Positions 38,792-50,059 of a stretch of DNA of 64,000 nt are shown here, piece after piece. The notes under the pieces are model-generated. The model was not told where the DNA came from, made no database searches, and was given only the letters and a program-made list of their open reading frames with translations. The position numbers were made by a program, and so were the translations under genes. Numbering within the stretch: position 1 is the stretch's first letter; every line of letters begins with the position of its first letter. The DNA comes from Agrococcus baldri (GTDB lineage Bacteria; Actinomycetota; Actinomycetes; Actinomycetales; Microbacteriaceae): the NCBI GenBank assembly GCA_007988785.1, contig BJUU01000005.1:62001-126000 (forward strand). Direction: 5' to 3'.

Positions 38792-40228
38792 TCAGCCGAC
38801 CCTTTCCTTGCGGCCCAGGATGCCCTGTGGCCGGAACAGCAGCACGAGGATGAGCACCAGCAGCGCGACCGCGTAGCGCAGGTCGGCGGCGATGAACAGC
38901 GTCGAGAGCTCGGTCACGAGTCCCACGATCACGGCGCCGACGAGGGCGCCGAAGGCACTGCCGAGGCCGCCGAGCGTGACGCTCGCGAACAGCAGCAGCA
39001 GCACCGTGAAGCCGACGTCCCACTTGATGTTGGCGCCGATGAAGTAGGTGTAGAGGATGCCGGAGCCGCCGGTGAGCAGGGCGCCGAGCACCCACACGAT
39101 GCGGATCACCTTGTCGACGTCGATGCCGGAGGAGGCCGCGAGCGAGGAGTTGTCGCTCACCGCGCGGGTGGCCTTGCCGATGCGCGTGCGGGTGAGGAAC
39201 AGGCCCACGGCCACCAGCACGACGATCGCGACCGACATGCTGACGATGTCGGCGGTCGTCATGATCACCGGGCCGAGCGTGATGACGTCGCCGCGCGGCA
39301 CCGAGAGGCCGAGGATGCCGCCGCCGATGAGGAACTGGAAGAGGTAGCGCAGCGCGATCGAGAGCCCGATCGTCACGATCAGCACCTGCACCAGGCCGAC
39401 GTTGCGGCGGCGCAGGGGCTTGAAGATGCCCCAGTCGTGCATCCAGCCGAATGCGGCCGACGCCACGAGCGTGACGATGACGGCGACCCAGACGGGCCAG
39501 TTGATGAGCGTCGTGGTGGCGTAGAAGACGACGCCGCCGAAGGTGAGCAGCTCGCCGTGCGCGAAGTTGCTGACGCCCGTGGTGCCGTAGATCAGGGTGA
39601 TGCCGATCGCGCCCAGCGCCATCAGCAGGCCGAAGCCGAGGCCCGAGATCGTGCGTGCCAGCACGGTCGACCAGAAGTCGTTGGTGGTGGTGCCGGCCGC
39701 GGCGGAGCCGGGCTCGCCGGTGCCGCCGCCGGGCGCTGCGGGCTCGCCGCCCTCGCCGCCGGTGCCGGTGTTGCCCCCGGTGCCGGAGTCGCCCCCGGTG
39801 CCGCCGCCTCCACCGCCGCCCGCCGAGTCGAGCGGGAAGAGGACGCCGATCTGCGAGGTGCTCGCGGTGGTGAACTCGCGGCTCTCGAACTCCGCGGAGC
39901 GCAGCGTGATGCCGTCCGGCAGCGTCGCGGGGTCGAGGGAGACCGTGTAGGTGCCGGGCTCGGCCACGCCGATCGACCATGCGCCGGTGTCGTCGGTCGC
40001 GGCGGTCTCCTCGACGCCGTTGCCGGAGACGGTGACCTCCACCCCCTCGAGCGGATCCGCGCCGTCGCGGATGATGCCCTGGAAGATGAACTGATCGGTG
40101 GCCTCGGTGCTCGGCAGGTCTGCGGCGGTGGCCGCAGAGACTCCGCCGGCGACCATGCCCAGAGCGGCGAAGGCGACGGCGATCGCTCGCCGCAGCCCTC
40201 TCCGTCGAGGTCTGCTGGACGTCTTCAC
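38792..40228 (-). CDS. livH: LivH-type permease with an N-terminal secreted-type domain
   Basis: A 478-residue fusion. Residues 1-36 look like a signal peptide (basic RPRRRGLRRA, hydrophobic core, cleavage-like SAATAA). Residues about 37-132 are a beta-sandwich-like domain of the carboxypeptidase-regulatory kind (GIIRDGADPLEGVEVTVSG, TGAWSIGVAEPGTYTVSL). A glycine-rich linker of about 40 residues follows. From about residue 180 comes a complete LivH permease: GLLMALGAIGITLIYG, GVSNFAHGELLTFGG, the IGKATRAVSDN loop and FRPQGILGRKE. Standard LivH is about 290-310 residues and lacks the N-terminal part, which would face outside, near the binding protein. Confidence 0.88.
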   Translation of the reverse strand: MKTSSRPRRRGLRRAIAVAFAALGMVAGGVSAATAADLPSTEATDQFIFQGIIRDGADPLEGVEVTVSGNGVEETAATDDTGAWSIGVAEPGTYTVSLDPATLPDGITLRSAEFESREFTTASTSQIGVLFPLDSAGGGGGGGTGGDSGTGGNTGTGGEGGEPAAPGGGTGEPGSAAAGTTTNDFWSTVLARTISGLGFGLLMALGAIGITLIYGTTGVSNFAHGELLTFGGVVFYATTTLINWPVWVAVIVTLVASAAFGWMHDWGIFKPLRRRNVGLVQVLIVTIGLSIALRYLFQFLIGGGILGLSVPRGDVITLGPVIMTTADIVSMSVAIVVLVAVGLFLTRTRIGKATRAVSDNSSLAASSGIDVDKVIRIVWVLGALLTGGSGILYTYFIGANIKWDVGFTVLLLLFASVTLGGLGSAFGALVGAVIVGLVTELSTLFIAADLRYAVALLVLILVLLFRPQGILGRKERVG

Positions 40229-40301
40229 ATGTCCTCCATGTTGTGGGGCGGCACCGCCCTGGGAATGCCGTGTGCGTCTTGCCCGTTACATCGGTGGTGA
40301 C

Positions 40302-41913
<1,612 letters not shown>

Positions 41914-41921
41914 CGCTGCGC

Positions 41922-41963
41922 GCGCGAGAGCCGGGCCGTGCGCTGCACGCCCGGCTCTCGCGC
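41922..41963 (+). terminator. Terminator after guaB
   Basis: A perfect 15-bp stem (gcgcgagagccgggc / gcccggctctcgcgc) around a 12-base loop that can pair 3 bases further, 8 bases after the guaB stop. Confidence 0.8.
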
Positions 41964-41969
41964 TTCGCC

Positions 41970-42025
41970 GACCCCGTTTCGCCAGACCGACCCCGGATAC
42001 CGGGTCGGCGTGGCGGAACGGGGTC
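41970..42025. repeat. Long imperfect inverted repeat
   Basis: Two 25-base arms (41970-41994 and 42001-42025) around the loop GGATAC pair at all but three positions, with GACCCCG at one end and CGGGGTC at the other. It directly follows the guaB terminator and precedes the DUF4097 promoter. A second terminator for the guaB side, or a small repeat element, are both possible. Confidence 0.5.
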
Positions 42026-42054
42026 GATCTGCGTGGGGCGGAAGGGGTTGCGCT

Positions 42055-42102
42055 GACTCAAGACGCGATATATCGTGAGTCGCAACAACGCGATATATCG
42101 CG
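42055..42102 (+). promoter_or_regulatory. Tandem CGATATATCG operators of the DUF4097-padR operon
   Basis: Two AT-rich palindromes in otherwise GC-rich DNA: CGATATATCG at 42066-42075 and, perfect over 14 bases as CGCGATATATCGCG, at 42089-42102; their centres are 25 bases apart. The first is flanked by GACTCA (42055-42060) and TGAGTC (42076-42081). A TATCGT -10 (42071-42076) would overlap the first site. The PadR regulator encoded by the second gene of the operon is the obvious candidate to bind and repress here. Confidence 0.7.
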
Positions 42103-42145
42103 AGTGACGGCCGCAGGGGGCGTCGCGGAGAGCAGGGGGACCACC

Positions 42146-43063
42146 ATGAACGAGCAGTGGAGCGGCGACGCTGACGGCTTCGGCGCGCAGGAGGGCGAGA
42201 AGCCGCGCAGCGCATCCGGGGCGACCTCGTCCGGCGCCGACAGCATCACCGAGCGCTGGACGATCGCCGAGGGCCAGAGTCGCGTCATCGACATCGACGC
42301 CGTGACGGCGCTGCGCGTCGGCATCGTCGGCGGCAGCGTCGACATCGTCGGCCACGACGAGCCGACCGCGCGCGTCGAGGTGCACCGCGTCGAGGGCCGC
42401 GACCTCACGGTCACGCTCGAGCAGGGCCGCCTCTCGATCTCGCACCCGAAGGTGAGCTGGGACGACGTGTGGGAGTCGGTGAAGGCCCTCGTGGGCGTGC
42501 GCGCCCGGGTCGAGCTGAGCATCGTCGTGCCCCGGCAGGTGGCGCTGTCGCTGGGCCAGGTCAGCGCATCCGCCCTGGTCACCGGCCTGCGCTCGCGCGC
42601 GGGCCTCAGCACGGTCTCGGGCGCCATGCAGATCGAGTCGCACCAGGGCGAGCTCGACCTCAACGCCGTCTCGGGCGACGTCGAGGTCTCGGGCAGCACG
42701 GGCCGGCTCTCGGTGCACGGCGTCTCGGCGACCGTCACCGCGTCCGGCGCGCTCGACCACGTCGGCGTCGACACCGTCAGCGGCGAGGTGCTGCTCGACG
42801 TCACCGGCTCGCCCCGCGGCATCTCGGCCAACTCGGTCTCGGGCGACGTCACCGTGCGGCTCGACGCCGGCCAGGGCGTGCGCGCGACCACCCGCACCGT
42901 CTCGGGCCGCGGCTCGATCGTGGGCGTCTCGATGCCCAAGCGCGGCGGCCGCCAGACGATCGACGGCGTCGGCGCGTTCGACCTCAGCGCCAGCACCGTC
43001 TCGGGCGACGTCACCGTCGTGCGCCGGCACAGCGGTGCCGACGGCGGCCGGGGGCAGGCGTGA
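42146..43063 (+). CDS. DUF4097 family beta-strand repeat protein
   Basis: A 305-residue protein. A disordered N-terminus of about 45 residues precedes a right-handed beta-solenoid-like series of short repeats with the recurring unit VSGDVxVxGS (SGAMQIES, NAVSGDVEVSG, TVSGEVLLDV, NSVSGDVTVRL, TVSGRGSIVG, TVSGDVTVV), the hallmark of DUF4097 (adhesin-like). No signal peptide or membrane segment is evident, so it is probably cytoplasmic. GGGGGA precedes the ATG. It is translationally coupled to padR (GTGA overlap). Such pairs are frequent in actinobacteria; their role is unknown. Confidence 0.85.
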   Translation: MNEQWSGDADGFGAQEGEKPRSASGATSSGADSITERWTIAEGQSRVIDIDAVTALRVGIVGGSVDIVGHDEPTARVEVHRVEGRDLTVTLEQGRLSISHPKVSWDDVWESVKALVGVRARVELSIVVPRQVALSLGQVSASALVTGLRSRAGLSTVSGAMQIESHQGELDLNAVSGDVEVSGSTGRLSVHGVSATVTASGALDHVGVDTVSGEVLLDVTGSPRGISANSVSGDVTVRLDAGQGVRATTRTVSGRGSIVGVSMPKRGGRQTIDGVGAFDLSASTVSGDVTVVRRHSGADGGRGQA

Positions 43064-43746
43064 GCCCCGTCTTCGGCCACGGCGCGCTGCGCCTCTACCT
43101 GCTGAGCCTGCTCGCCGAGGCGCCGCAGCACGGCTACGAGCTCATGCAGGCGCTCGAGCAGCGCTTCGGCGGCACCTACTCGCCCAGCGCGGGCACGATC
43201 TACCCGCGGCTCGCGAAGCTCGAGGAGGAGGGGCTCGTCAGCAAGACCGTCGACGGCCGCAAGTCGACCTACGCGATCACCGACGCGGGCCGCGCCGAGC
43301 TGCGTGCGCGCGAGGCCGAGCTGCACACGCTCGAGAGCGAGATCACCGATTCGGTGCGGCGCATGGCCTCCGACGTGCGCGCGAGCGTGCGCTCGGCGAT
43401 GCAGGGCCTGCGGGCCGACCTCGCCTCGGCGGAGCGCGAGGCGAGGAGCGCCGCGAGGCGACCGAGCGCGCCCGGGCCGGCCGAGGCATCCGCCCCGCCC
43501 GAGCCCGCGCCGGCCGAGTCGCCGCGGGCCGCCCCGCAGGACGAGCGGGCGGATGCGCCGCACACGGCGCAGCGGGCGGCGGCGCGCATGGCGGTCCACG
43601 ACGTCGACCTCGCGCTGAACGAGTTCCGGCAGCAGGTGCGCGAGGCCGTGCGCCGCGGGCGCGGCGAGCACATGACGACCGAGCGGGCGGCGACCGTGCG
43701 GCGCGAGCTCGAGGCGGCGCTGCTGCGCATCAAGAGCATGCTCTGA
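43060..43746 (+). CDS. PadR family transcriptional regulator
   Basis: A 228-residue regulator. The winged helix-turn-helix is at residues 1-90: GALRLYLLSLLAEAPQHGYELMQALEQRF, then TYSPSAGTIYPRLAKLEEEGLV and DGRKSTYAITDAGRAEL, all typical of PadR. A helical region and a Pro/Ala-rich linker lead to a C-terminal helical dimerisation segment (about 175-228). The GTG start overlaps the DUF4097 gene. It most likely represses its own operon through the CGATATATCG sites at 42066-42102. Confidence 0.88.
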   Translation: MSPVFGHGALRLYLLSLLAEAPQHGYELMQALEQRFGGTYSPSAGTIYPRLAKLEEEGLVSKTVDGRKSTYAITDAGRAELRAREAELHTLESEITDSVRRMASDVRASVRSAMQGLRADLASAEREARSAARRPSAPGPAEASAPPEPAPAESPRAAPQDERADAPHTAQRAAARMAVHDVDLALNEFRQQVREAVRRGRGEHMTTERAATVRRELEAALLRIKSML

Positions 43747-43828
43747 GCGTGACGAAGAGCACGCTCTGAGCCGGACGGCGGGTGCCATCCTGGGCGAGCA
43801 CCCGGGGCGACGGCGATAGGCTGACGCT

Positions 43829-44953
43829 GTGACGGAGATCGAGATCGGCCGCAGCAAGCGCGCTCGTACGGGCTACGGGTTCGACGACATCAGCATCGTG
43901 CCGTCGCGCCGCACGCGCGACAGCGACCTGGTCTCGCTGCAGTGGCAGATCGACGCGTTCAAGTTCGACATCCCCGTGCTCGGCGCGCCGACCGACTCGG
44001 TGATGAGCCCGGCGACCGCGATCGCGCTCGGGAAGGCCGGTGGCCTGGGCGTGCTCAACCTCGAGGGCGTCTGGACGCGGTACGACGACCCCGAGCCGCT
44101 GCTGGCCGAGATCGCCGGCCTGCCGGCCGACCTCGCGACCAACCGGATGCGCGAGATCTACGCCGAGCCGATCAAGCCCGAGCTGATCCGCGACCGGCTC
44201 GCGCAGATCCGCGACGCGGGCGTCGTGGTCTCCGGCAGCCTCAGCCCGCAGGCCGTGCAGGAGCACTACGAGACGGTGCTCGCCGCCGGGGTCGACCTCA
44301 TGGTGATCCGCGGCGCGACCGTCAGCGCCGAGCACGTCTCGGCGGAGGCCGGCACGCCGCTCAACCTCAAGCAGTTCATCTACGAGCTCGACGTGCCCGT
44401 CGTGGTGGGCGGCGTCGTCACCTACACGGCGGCGCTGCACCTCATGCGCACGGGCGCCGCCGGCGTGCTGGTCGGCTTCGGCGGGGGAGCCGCGTCGACG
44501 AGCGAGAAGGTGCTGGGCGTCGCCGCGCCCATGGCGACCGCCGTCAGCGACGTCGCCGCCGCACGCCGCGACTACCTCGACGAGTCGGGCGGCCGCTACG
44601 TGCACGTCATCGCCGACGGCTCGCTCGGCACCTCCGGCCAGGTCGTCAAGGCGCTCGCGTGCGGCGCCGACGGCGTGATGCTCGGCACCGCCCTGGCACG
44701 GGCGACGGATGCCCCGGGGCGCGGCTGGCACTGGGGCCCGGAGGCGCACAACCAGAAGCTGCCGCGCGGCAACCGCGTGCAGGTCGACCAGATCGGCCAG
44801 CTCGACGTGGTGCTGAACGGCCCCTCGCCCGTCGCCGACGGCACGGCGAACATCATGGGCGCGCTGCGCAAGGCCATGTCGACCACCGGCTACAAGGATC
44901 TCAAGGAGTTCCAGCGGATCGACGTGGTCGTCGAGGCGAACCCGCCGCGCTAG
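43829..44953 (+). CDS. guaB3: GuaB3 family IMP dehydrogenase-related protein
   Basis: A 374-residue TIM-barrel protein of the IMPDH/GMP reductase superfamily. It starts ARTGYGFDDISIVPSRRTRD and keeps the nucleotide-binding VHVIADGSLGTSGQVVKAL and the flap-side RVQVDQIGQLDVVLNGPS. It lacks CBS domains, and where IMPDH has GPGSICTTR it reads IRGATVSAEHVS, so the catalytic cysteine is absent. This is the actinobacterial GuaB3 group, whose reaction is not established. The GTG lies 6 bases after a TAGGCT -10 (43817-43822), so it is probably leaderless. Confidence 0.9.
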   Translation: MTEIEIGRSKRARTGYGFDDISIVPSRRTRDSDLVSLQWQIDAFKFDIPVLGAPTDSVMSPATAIALGKAGGLGVLNLEGVWTRYDDPEPLLAEIAGLPADLATNRMREIYAEPIKPELIRDRLAQIRDAGVVVSGSLSPQAVQEHYETVLAAGVDLMVIRGATVSAEHVSAEAGTPLNLKQFIYELDVPVVVGGVVTYTAALHLMRTGAAGVLVGFGGGAASTSEKVLGVAAPMATAVSDVAAARRDYLDESGGRYVHVIADGSLGTSGQVVKALACGADGVMLGTALARATDAPGRGWHWGPEAHNQKLPRGNRVQVDQIGQLDVVLNGPSPVADGTANIMGALRKAMSTTGYKDLKEFQRIDVVVEANPPR

Positions 44954-44989
44954 ACCGCCCGGACCCGGGCGCGCACTGAAGGAGGATCC

Positions 44990-46777
44990 ATGGCTGAGAC
45001 CACCAACAGCGTGAGTCGGTCGAGGAAGCTCGGCCCGGAGGAGCGCGCGGCCGCGCTCCGCTCGATGCGCGATCGAGAGGTCGACGTGCTCGTGATCGGC
45101 GGCGGCATCGTCGGCACGGGCGTCGCCCTCGACGCGGTCACGCGCGGCCTGCGCGTCGGCCTGATCGAGGCGCGGGACTTCGCGTCCGGCACCTCGAGCC
45201 GCTCGTCGAAGCTCATCCACGGCGGCATCCGCTACCTCGAGCAGCTCAACTTCGAGCTCGTGCGCGAGGCGCTCGTCGAGCGCGGCCTGCTGCTGCAGCG
45301 GCTCGCGCCGCACCTCGTCAAGCCCGTGCAGTTCCTCTACCCGCTCGAGACGCCGATCATCGAGCGCGGCTACATCGGCGCGGGCATGGCGATGTACGAC
45401 GCCTTCAGCTACACCGGCTTCATGAAGCCGGGCGTGCCGCTGCACCGCCACCTGTCGAAGAAGCGGCTGCAGAAGGAGATCCCCTCCCTCGACACCGACA
45501 CGATCATCGGCGGCCTCGCCTACTACGACGCGCAGATGGACGACGCCCGCTACGTCGCCACGGTCGCGCGCACCGCATCCTTCTACGGCGCCCACGTCGC
45601 GAGCCGCGTGCGCGCGGAGGGCTTCCTGAAGGTGGGGGAGCGGGTCGTCGGCGTGCAGGCGCACGACTACGAGACCGGCGAGCAGTTCGAGATCCGCGCC
45701 AAGCAGGTCGTCAACGCGACCGGCGTCTGGACGGGCGACACGCAGGCCATGGTCGGCGCCCGCGGCGAGATCAAGGTGCGGGCGTCGAAGGGCGTGCACC
45801 TGGTGATCCCGCGCGACCGCTTCCACTCCACCATGGGCATGATCCTGCGCACCGAGAAGAGCGTGCTCTTCGTCATCCCGTGGGGCCGCCACTGGATCGT
45901 CGGCACGACCGACACCGACTGGCAGCTCGACAAGGCGCATCCGGCGGCGACGGCGGCCGACATCGACTACATCCTCGACAACGTCAACCGGGTGCTGTCG
46001 ACGAAGCTCACGCGCGCCGACGTCGAGGGCGTGTACGCGGGCCTGCGCCCGCTGCTGGCCGCCGGCGACGGCGGCTCGACCGCGAAGCTCTCGCGCGAGC
46101 ACCACGTCGGGCACACGGTGCCGGGCCTCGTCATCATCGCGGGCGGCAAGTTCACCACCTACCGCGTGATGGCGAAGGATGCGATCGACGAGGTCGCGAC
46201 CTCGATCGACGGCAAGGTGCCGGAGTCGTGCACCGCCGACATCCCGCTGCTGGGCGCCGAGGGCTACAAGGCCGCGTGGAACAAGCGGGCGAAGATCGCG
46301 CGCGCCTTCGGCCTGCACAAGCACCGCGTCGAGCACCTGCTGAACCGCTACGGCACGCTGACCGACGAGCTGCTCGACATGATCCGCAAGGACGCCTCGC
46401 TCGCCGATCCGCTGCCGGGCGCCGACGACTACATCGGCGCCGAGGTGCGCTACGCCTGCACCCACGAGGGTGCGCTGCACCTCGACGACGTGCTCGCCCG
46501 CCGCACCCGCATCTCCATCGAGGCCTGGGACCGCGGCGTCGCGGCGGCCCCGGTCGCCGCGAGGATCATGGCGGATGCGCTGGGCTGGGACGACGCGCGC
46601 GTCGAGCAGGAGGTCAACACCTACAACAAGCGCGTGGCCGCCGAGCTGCAGAGCCAGGAGCTGCCGGACGACGAGTCGGCCGACCGGGCGCGCCTCGAGG
46701 CGCCCGACATCGTGCCGCTCAGCGCGCTGCCGACCGCCGACACCGTCGGCACGCGGCCGGAGCCGGCGGTGTCGTAG
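44990..46777 (+). CDS. glpD: Aerobic glycerol-3-phosphate dehydrogenase
   Basis: A membrane-associated FAD enzyme oxidising glycerol-3-phosphate to dihydroxyacetone phosphate and feeding electrons to quinone. The 595 residues have the FAD motif VIGGGIVGTGVALDA (residues about 36-49), SGTSSRSSKLIHGGIRYLEQ, and AGGKFTTYRVMAKDAID near residue 385. A helical C-terminal domain follows. GAAGGAGGATCC precedes the ATG. It stands alone after guaB3; no glpF or glpK is nearby. A block of intergenic repeats follows. Confidence 0.94.
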   Translation: MAETTNSVSRSRKLGPEERAAALRSMRDREVDVLVIGGGIVGTGVALDAVTRGLRVGLIEARDFASGTSSRSSKLIHGGIRYLEQLNFELVREALVERGLLLQRLAPHLVKPVQFLYPLETPIIERGYIGAGMAMYDAFSYTGFMKPGVPLHRHLSKKRLQKEIPSLDTDTIIGGLAYYDAQMDDARYVATVARTASFYGAHVASRVRAEGFLKVGERVVGVQAHDYETGEQFEIRAKQVVNATGVWTGDTQAMVGARGEIKVRASKGVHLVIPRDRFHSTMGMILRTEKSVLFVIPWGRHWIVGTTDTDWQLDKAHPAATAADIDYILDNVNRVLSTKLTRADVEGVYAGLRPLLAAGDGGSTAKLSREHHVGHTVPGLVIIAGGKFTTYRVMAKDAIDEVATSIDGKVPESCTADIPLLGAEGYKAAWNKRAKIARAFGLHKHRVEHLLNRYGTLTDELLDMIRKDASLADPLPGADDYIGAEVRYACTHEGALHLDDVLARRTRISIEAWDRGVAAAPVAARIMADALGWDDARVEQEVNTYNKRVAAELQSQELPDDESADRARLEAPDIVPLSALPTADTVGTRPEPAVS

Positions 46778-46888
46778 GTCGCCCTTCGACACGCTCAGCC
46801 CTTCGACACGCACAGCGCCCTTCGGGCGCGGAGCGGCTCAGGGGCCTGCTCCTGGAACCCCGCTCCCTGAGCCGGTGCGCGCCGACTC

Positions 46889-46998
46889 GTAGGTCGAGGA
46901 GCGCTCGGGCGGAGCCCGACCGCGTCACGAGACCGGAGCCCGCGCCCGCTCCGGTCTCGTGACGGCTGCGGCCTGCGGCCGCGGCCTCCTCGACCTAC
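46889..46998. repeat. Nested intergenic inverted repeat (complete copy)
   Basis: The outer arms GTAGGTCGAGGA (46889-46900) and TCCTCGACCTAC (46987-46998) enclose inner 17-base arms (46923-46939 and 46948-46964, cgtcacgagaccggagc and its complement). Small GC hairpins fill the gaps. The 46778-46888 stretch before it holds further short repeats (CCCTTCGACACGC twice, then GAGCGGCTCAGG / CCCTGAGCCG). No gene is visible in the 246 bases between glpD and the SURF1 gene. It has the same architecture as 62623-62733. Confidence 0.75.
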
Positions 46999-47023
46999 GG
47001 CGCTCGATAGACTGGCGGCGCCC

Positions 47024-47863
47024 ATGAGCACCCCTCTCCCCACTTTCAAGCAGGTCGCCACGCGACCCCGGTGGATCGGCGTGCTCGCGCTCTGCATCCT
47101 GGTCGCCGGCGTCTTCGCGCTGCTCGGCCAGTGGCAGATCGAGCGCGCCGTCGAGCAGGGCCAGAGCGACGAGCGCGACACCGAGACCGCGGTGCCGCTC
47201 GAGCAGGTGGCCGAGCCGGGCGAGACCCTCACGACCGAGGCCGGCGGCCGCATGGTCACCTTCGCGGGCAGCTGGGTGCCGGAGGACTTCGACACGCTCC
47301 TCGGTCGCGACCAGCACGGCACCACCGGCACGTGGGCGATCGGCCGCATGCTCGTCGAGCAGCCCGGCGGCGGGCAGGCCTCGCTGCCCGTCGCGCTCTC
47401 CTGGTTCGAGGATGCCGCTGCCGCAGAGCGGGCGGTCGACGCGCTCCGGACGGCGGATGCGCCGGCCGAGCTGGTCGGGCGGCTGATGCCCACCGAGGCG
47501 CCCACCCAGGGCGACATCCGCGAGGGGACGAGCGAGGCCATGTCGGTCGCCGCGCTCATCAACCAGTGGAGCGACTACGACGGCCTGGTCTACGGGTCGT
47601 ACGCGATCCTCGACGAGCCGTCGGCAGCCGCATCCGGGGCCCTCGCCGACGGCGCCGAGCCGATCGTCTCGCTGCGCCCCGTCACCGACACGCAGCTGAA
47701 CTGGCTCAACGTCTTCTACGCGGTCGAGTGGGTCGCGTTCATGCTCTTCGCCTTCTACCTCTGGTACCGGCTGGTGAAGGATGCGCACGAGCGCGAGATC
47801 GAGGCGATCGAGGATGCCGAGGAGGCGGCTGCCGCCGCACCCGGCCCCGAGCAGCGCCGGTAG
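47024..47863 (+). CDS. SURF1 family protein (cytochrome oxidase assembly)
   Basis: A 279-residue protein with the SURF1 layout: one N-terminal helix (WIGVLALCILVAGVFALLGQWQIER), a large extracytoplasmic domain, and one C-terminal helix (VFYAVEWVAFMLFAFYLWYRLV). SURF1 assists haem a insertion in aa3 oxidases. TAGACT (47008-47013) ends 10 bases before the ATG, leaving almost no leader. The order SURF1-DUF3817-guaA recurs in related actinobacteria. A charged Glu/Ala tail ends the protein. Confidence 0.87.
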   Translation: MSTPLPTFKQVATRPRWIGVLALCILVAGVFALLGQWQIERAVEQGQSDERDTETAVPLEQVAEPGETLTTEAGGRMVTFAGSWVPEDFDTLLGRDQHGTTGTWAIGRMLVEQPGGGQASLPVALSWFEDAAAAERAVDALRTADAPAELVGRLMPTEAPTQGDIREGTSEAMSVAALINQWSDYDGLVYGSYAILDEPSAAASGALADGAEPIVSLRPVTDTQLNWLNVFYAVEWVAFMLFAFYLWYRLVKDAHEREIEAIEDAEEAAAAAPGPEQRR

Positions 47864-47873
47864 ACTGAGGCCC

Positions 47874-48412
47874 GTGCCCCGCCCCATCGAGCAGCTGCCG
47901 CAGATCCGCACCGCCATCACCTTCTACCGCGTCATGTCGTGGGTGACGGGCACGTTCCTGCTGCTGCTGGTGGCCGAGATGGTGCTGAAGTACTCGCCCA
48001 CGCACGTCGAGGTGTTCGCGTTCGGCGCGAGCGGCCCGCTCTCGCTCGAGGCCGTCGTGCCCGGCATGGGCTGCCAGTGGTACTCGCTGTTCGTGCCCGG
48101 TGGCATGGGCTGCGAGATCGTCTCGCTCGGCGAGGGCGTCAACATCTCGCTGATGATCCTGATCGTGCACGGCTGGATCTACGTCGTCTACCTGCTCGCG
48201 TGCTTCCGGCTCTGGAGCCTGCTGCGCTGGCCCTTCGGCCGCCTGCTGGCGATGGCGGCCGGCGGCGTCGTGCCCTTCCTGTCGTTCTTCGTCGAGCACC
48301 GCATGCACCGCGTCGCCCTCGCCGACCTCGCACGACTGGAGGCCGAGCGCGCAACGCGCGACAGCGCATCCGTGGTCGCACCCGCCGCCGCACCCACCAA
48401 CCGGGAGTCCTG

Positions 48413-48413
<1 letters not shown>
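47874..48413 (+). CDS. DUF3817 membrane protein
   Basis: A 179-residue protein with three membrane helices in the DUF3817 pattern: [26 protein letters not shown] at the start, an exported loop containing two cysteines (GMGCQW, GMGCEI), [23 protein letters not shown], and [21 protein letters not shown]. Related proteins are described as YdzA-like membrane proteins of unknown role. The GTG at 47874 lies 7 bases after a TAGACT box whose first three bases are the stop codon of the SURF1 gene. guaA overlaps its stop. Confidence 0.85.
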
Positions 48414-49986
<1,573 letters not shown>

Positions 49987-50059
49987 CGCATCGCCGGCTG
50001 AGCCGGTCCGCGCCGAAGGCGCCGACGAGGTCAGGAGCGGAGACCGGCATCATGAGTAC

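Noticed and set aside
41970-42025. tRNA-like or riboswitch structure after guaB
   Set aside because: It is a single long hairpin without the arms or loops of a tRNA, and it is not in the leader of a gene of known riboswitch type.
46778-47023. Small gene or RNA gene between glpD and the SURF1 gene
   Set aside because: No frame with a ribosome-binding site or conserved start; the whole stretch is inverted-repeat material and no tRNA-like fold is seen.
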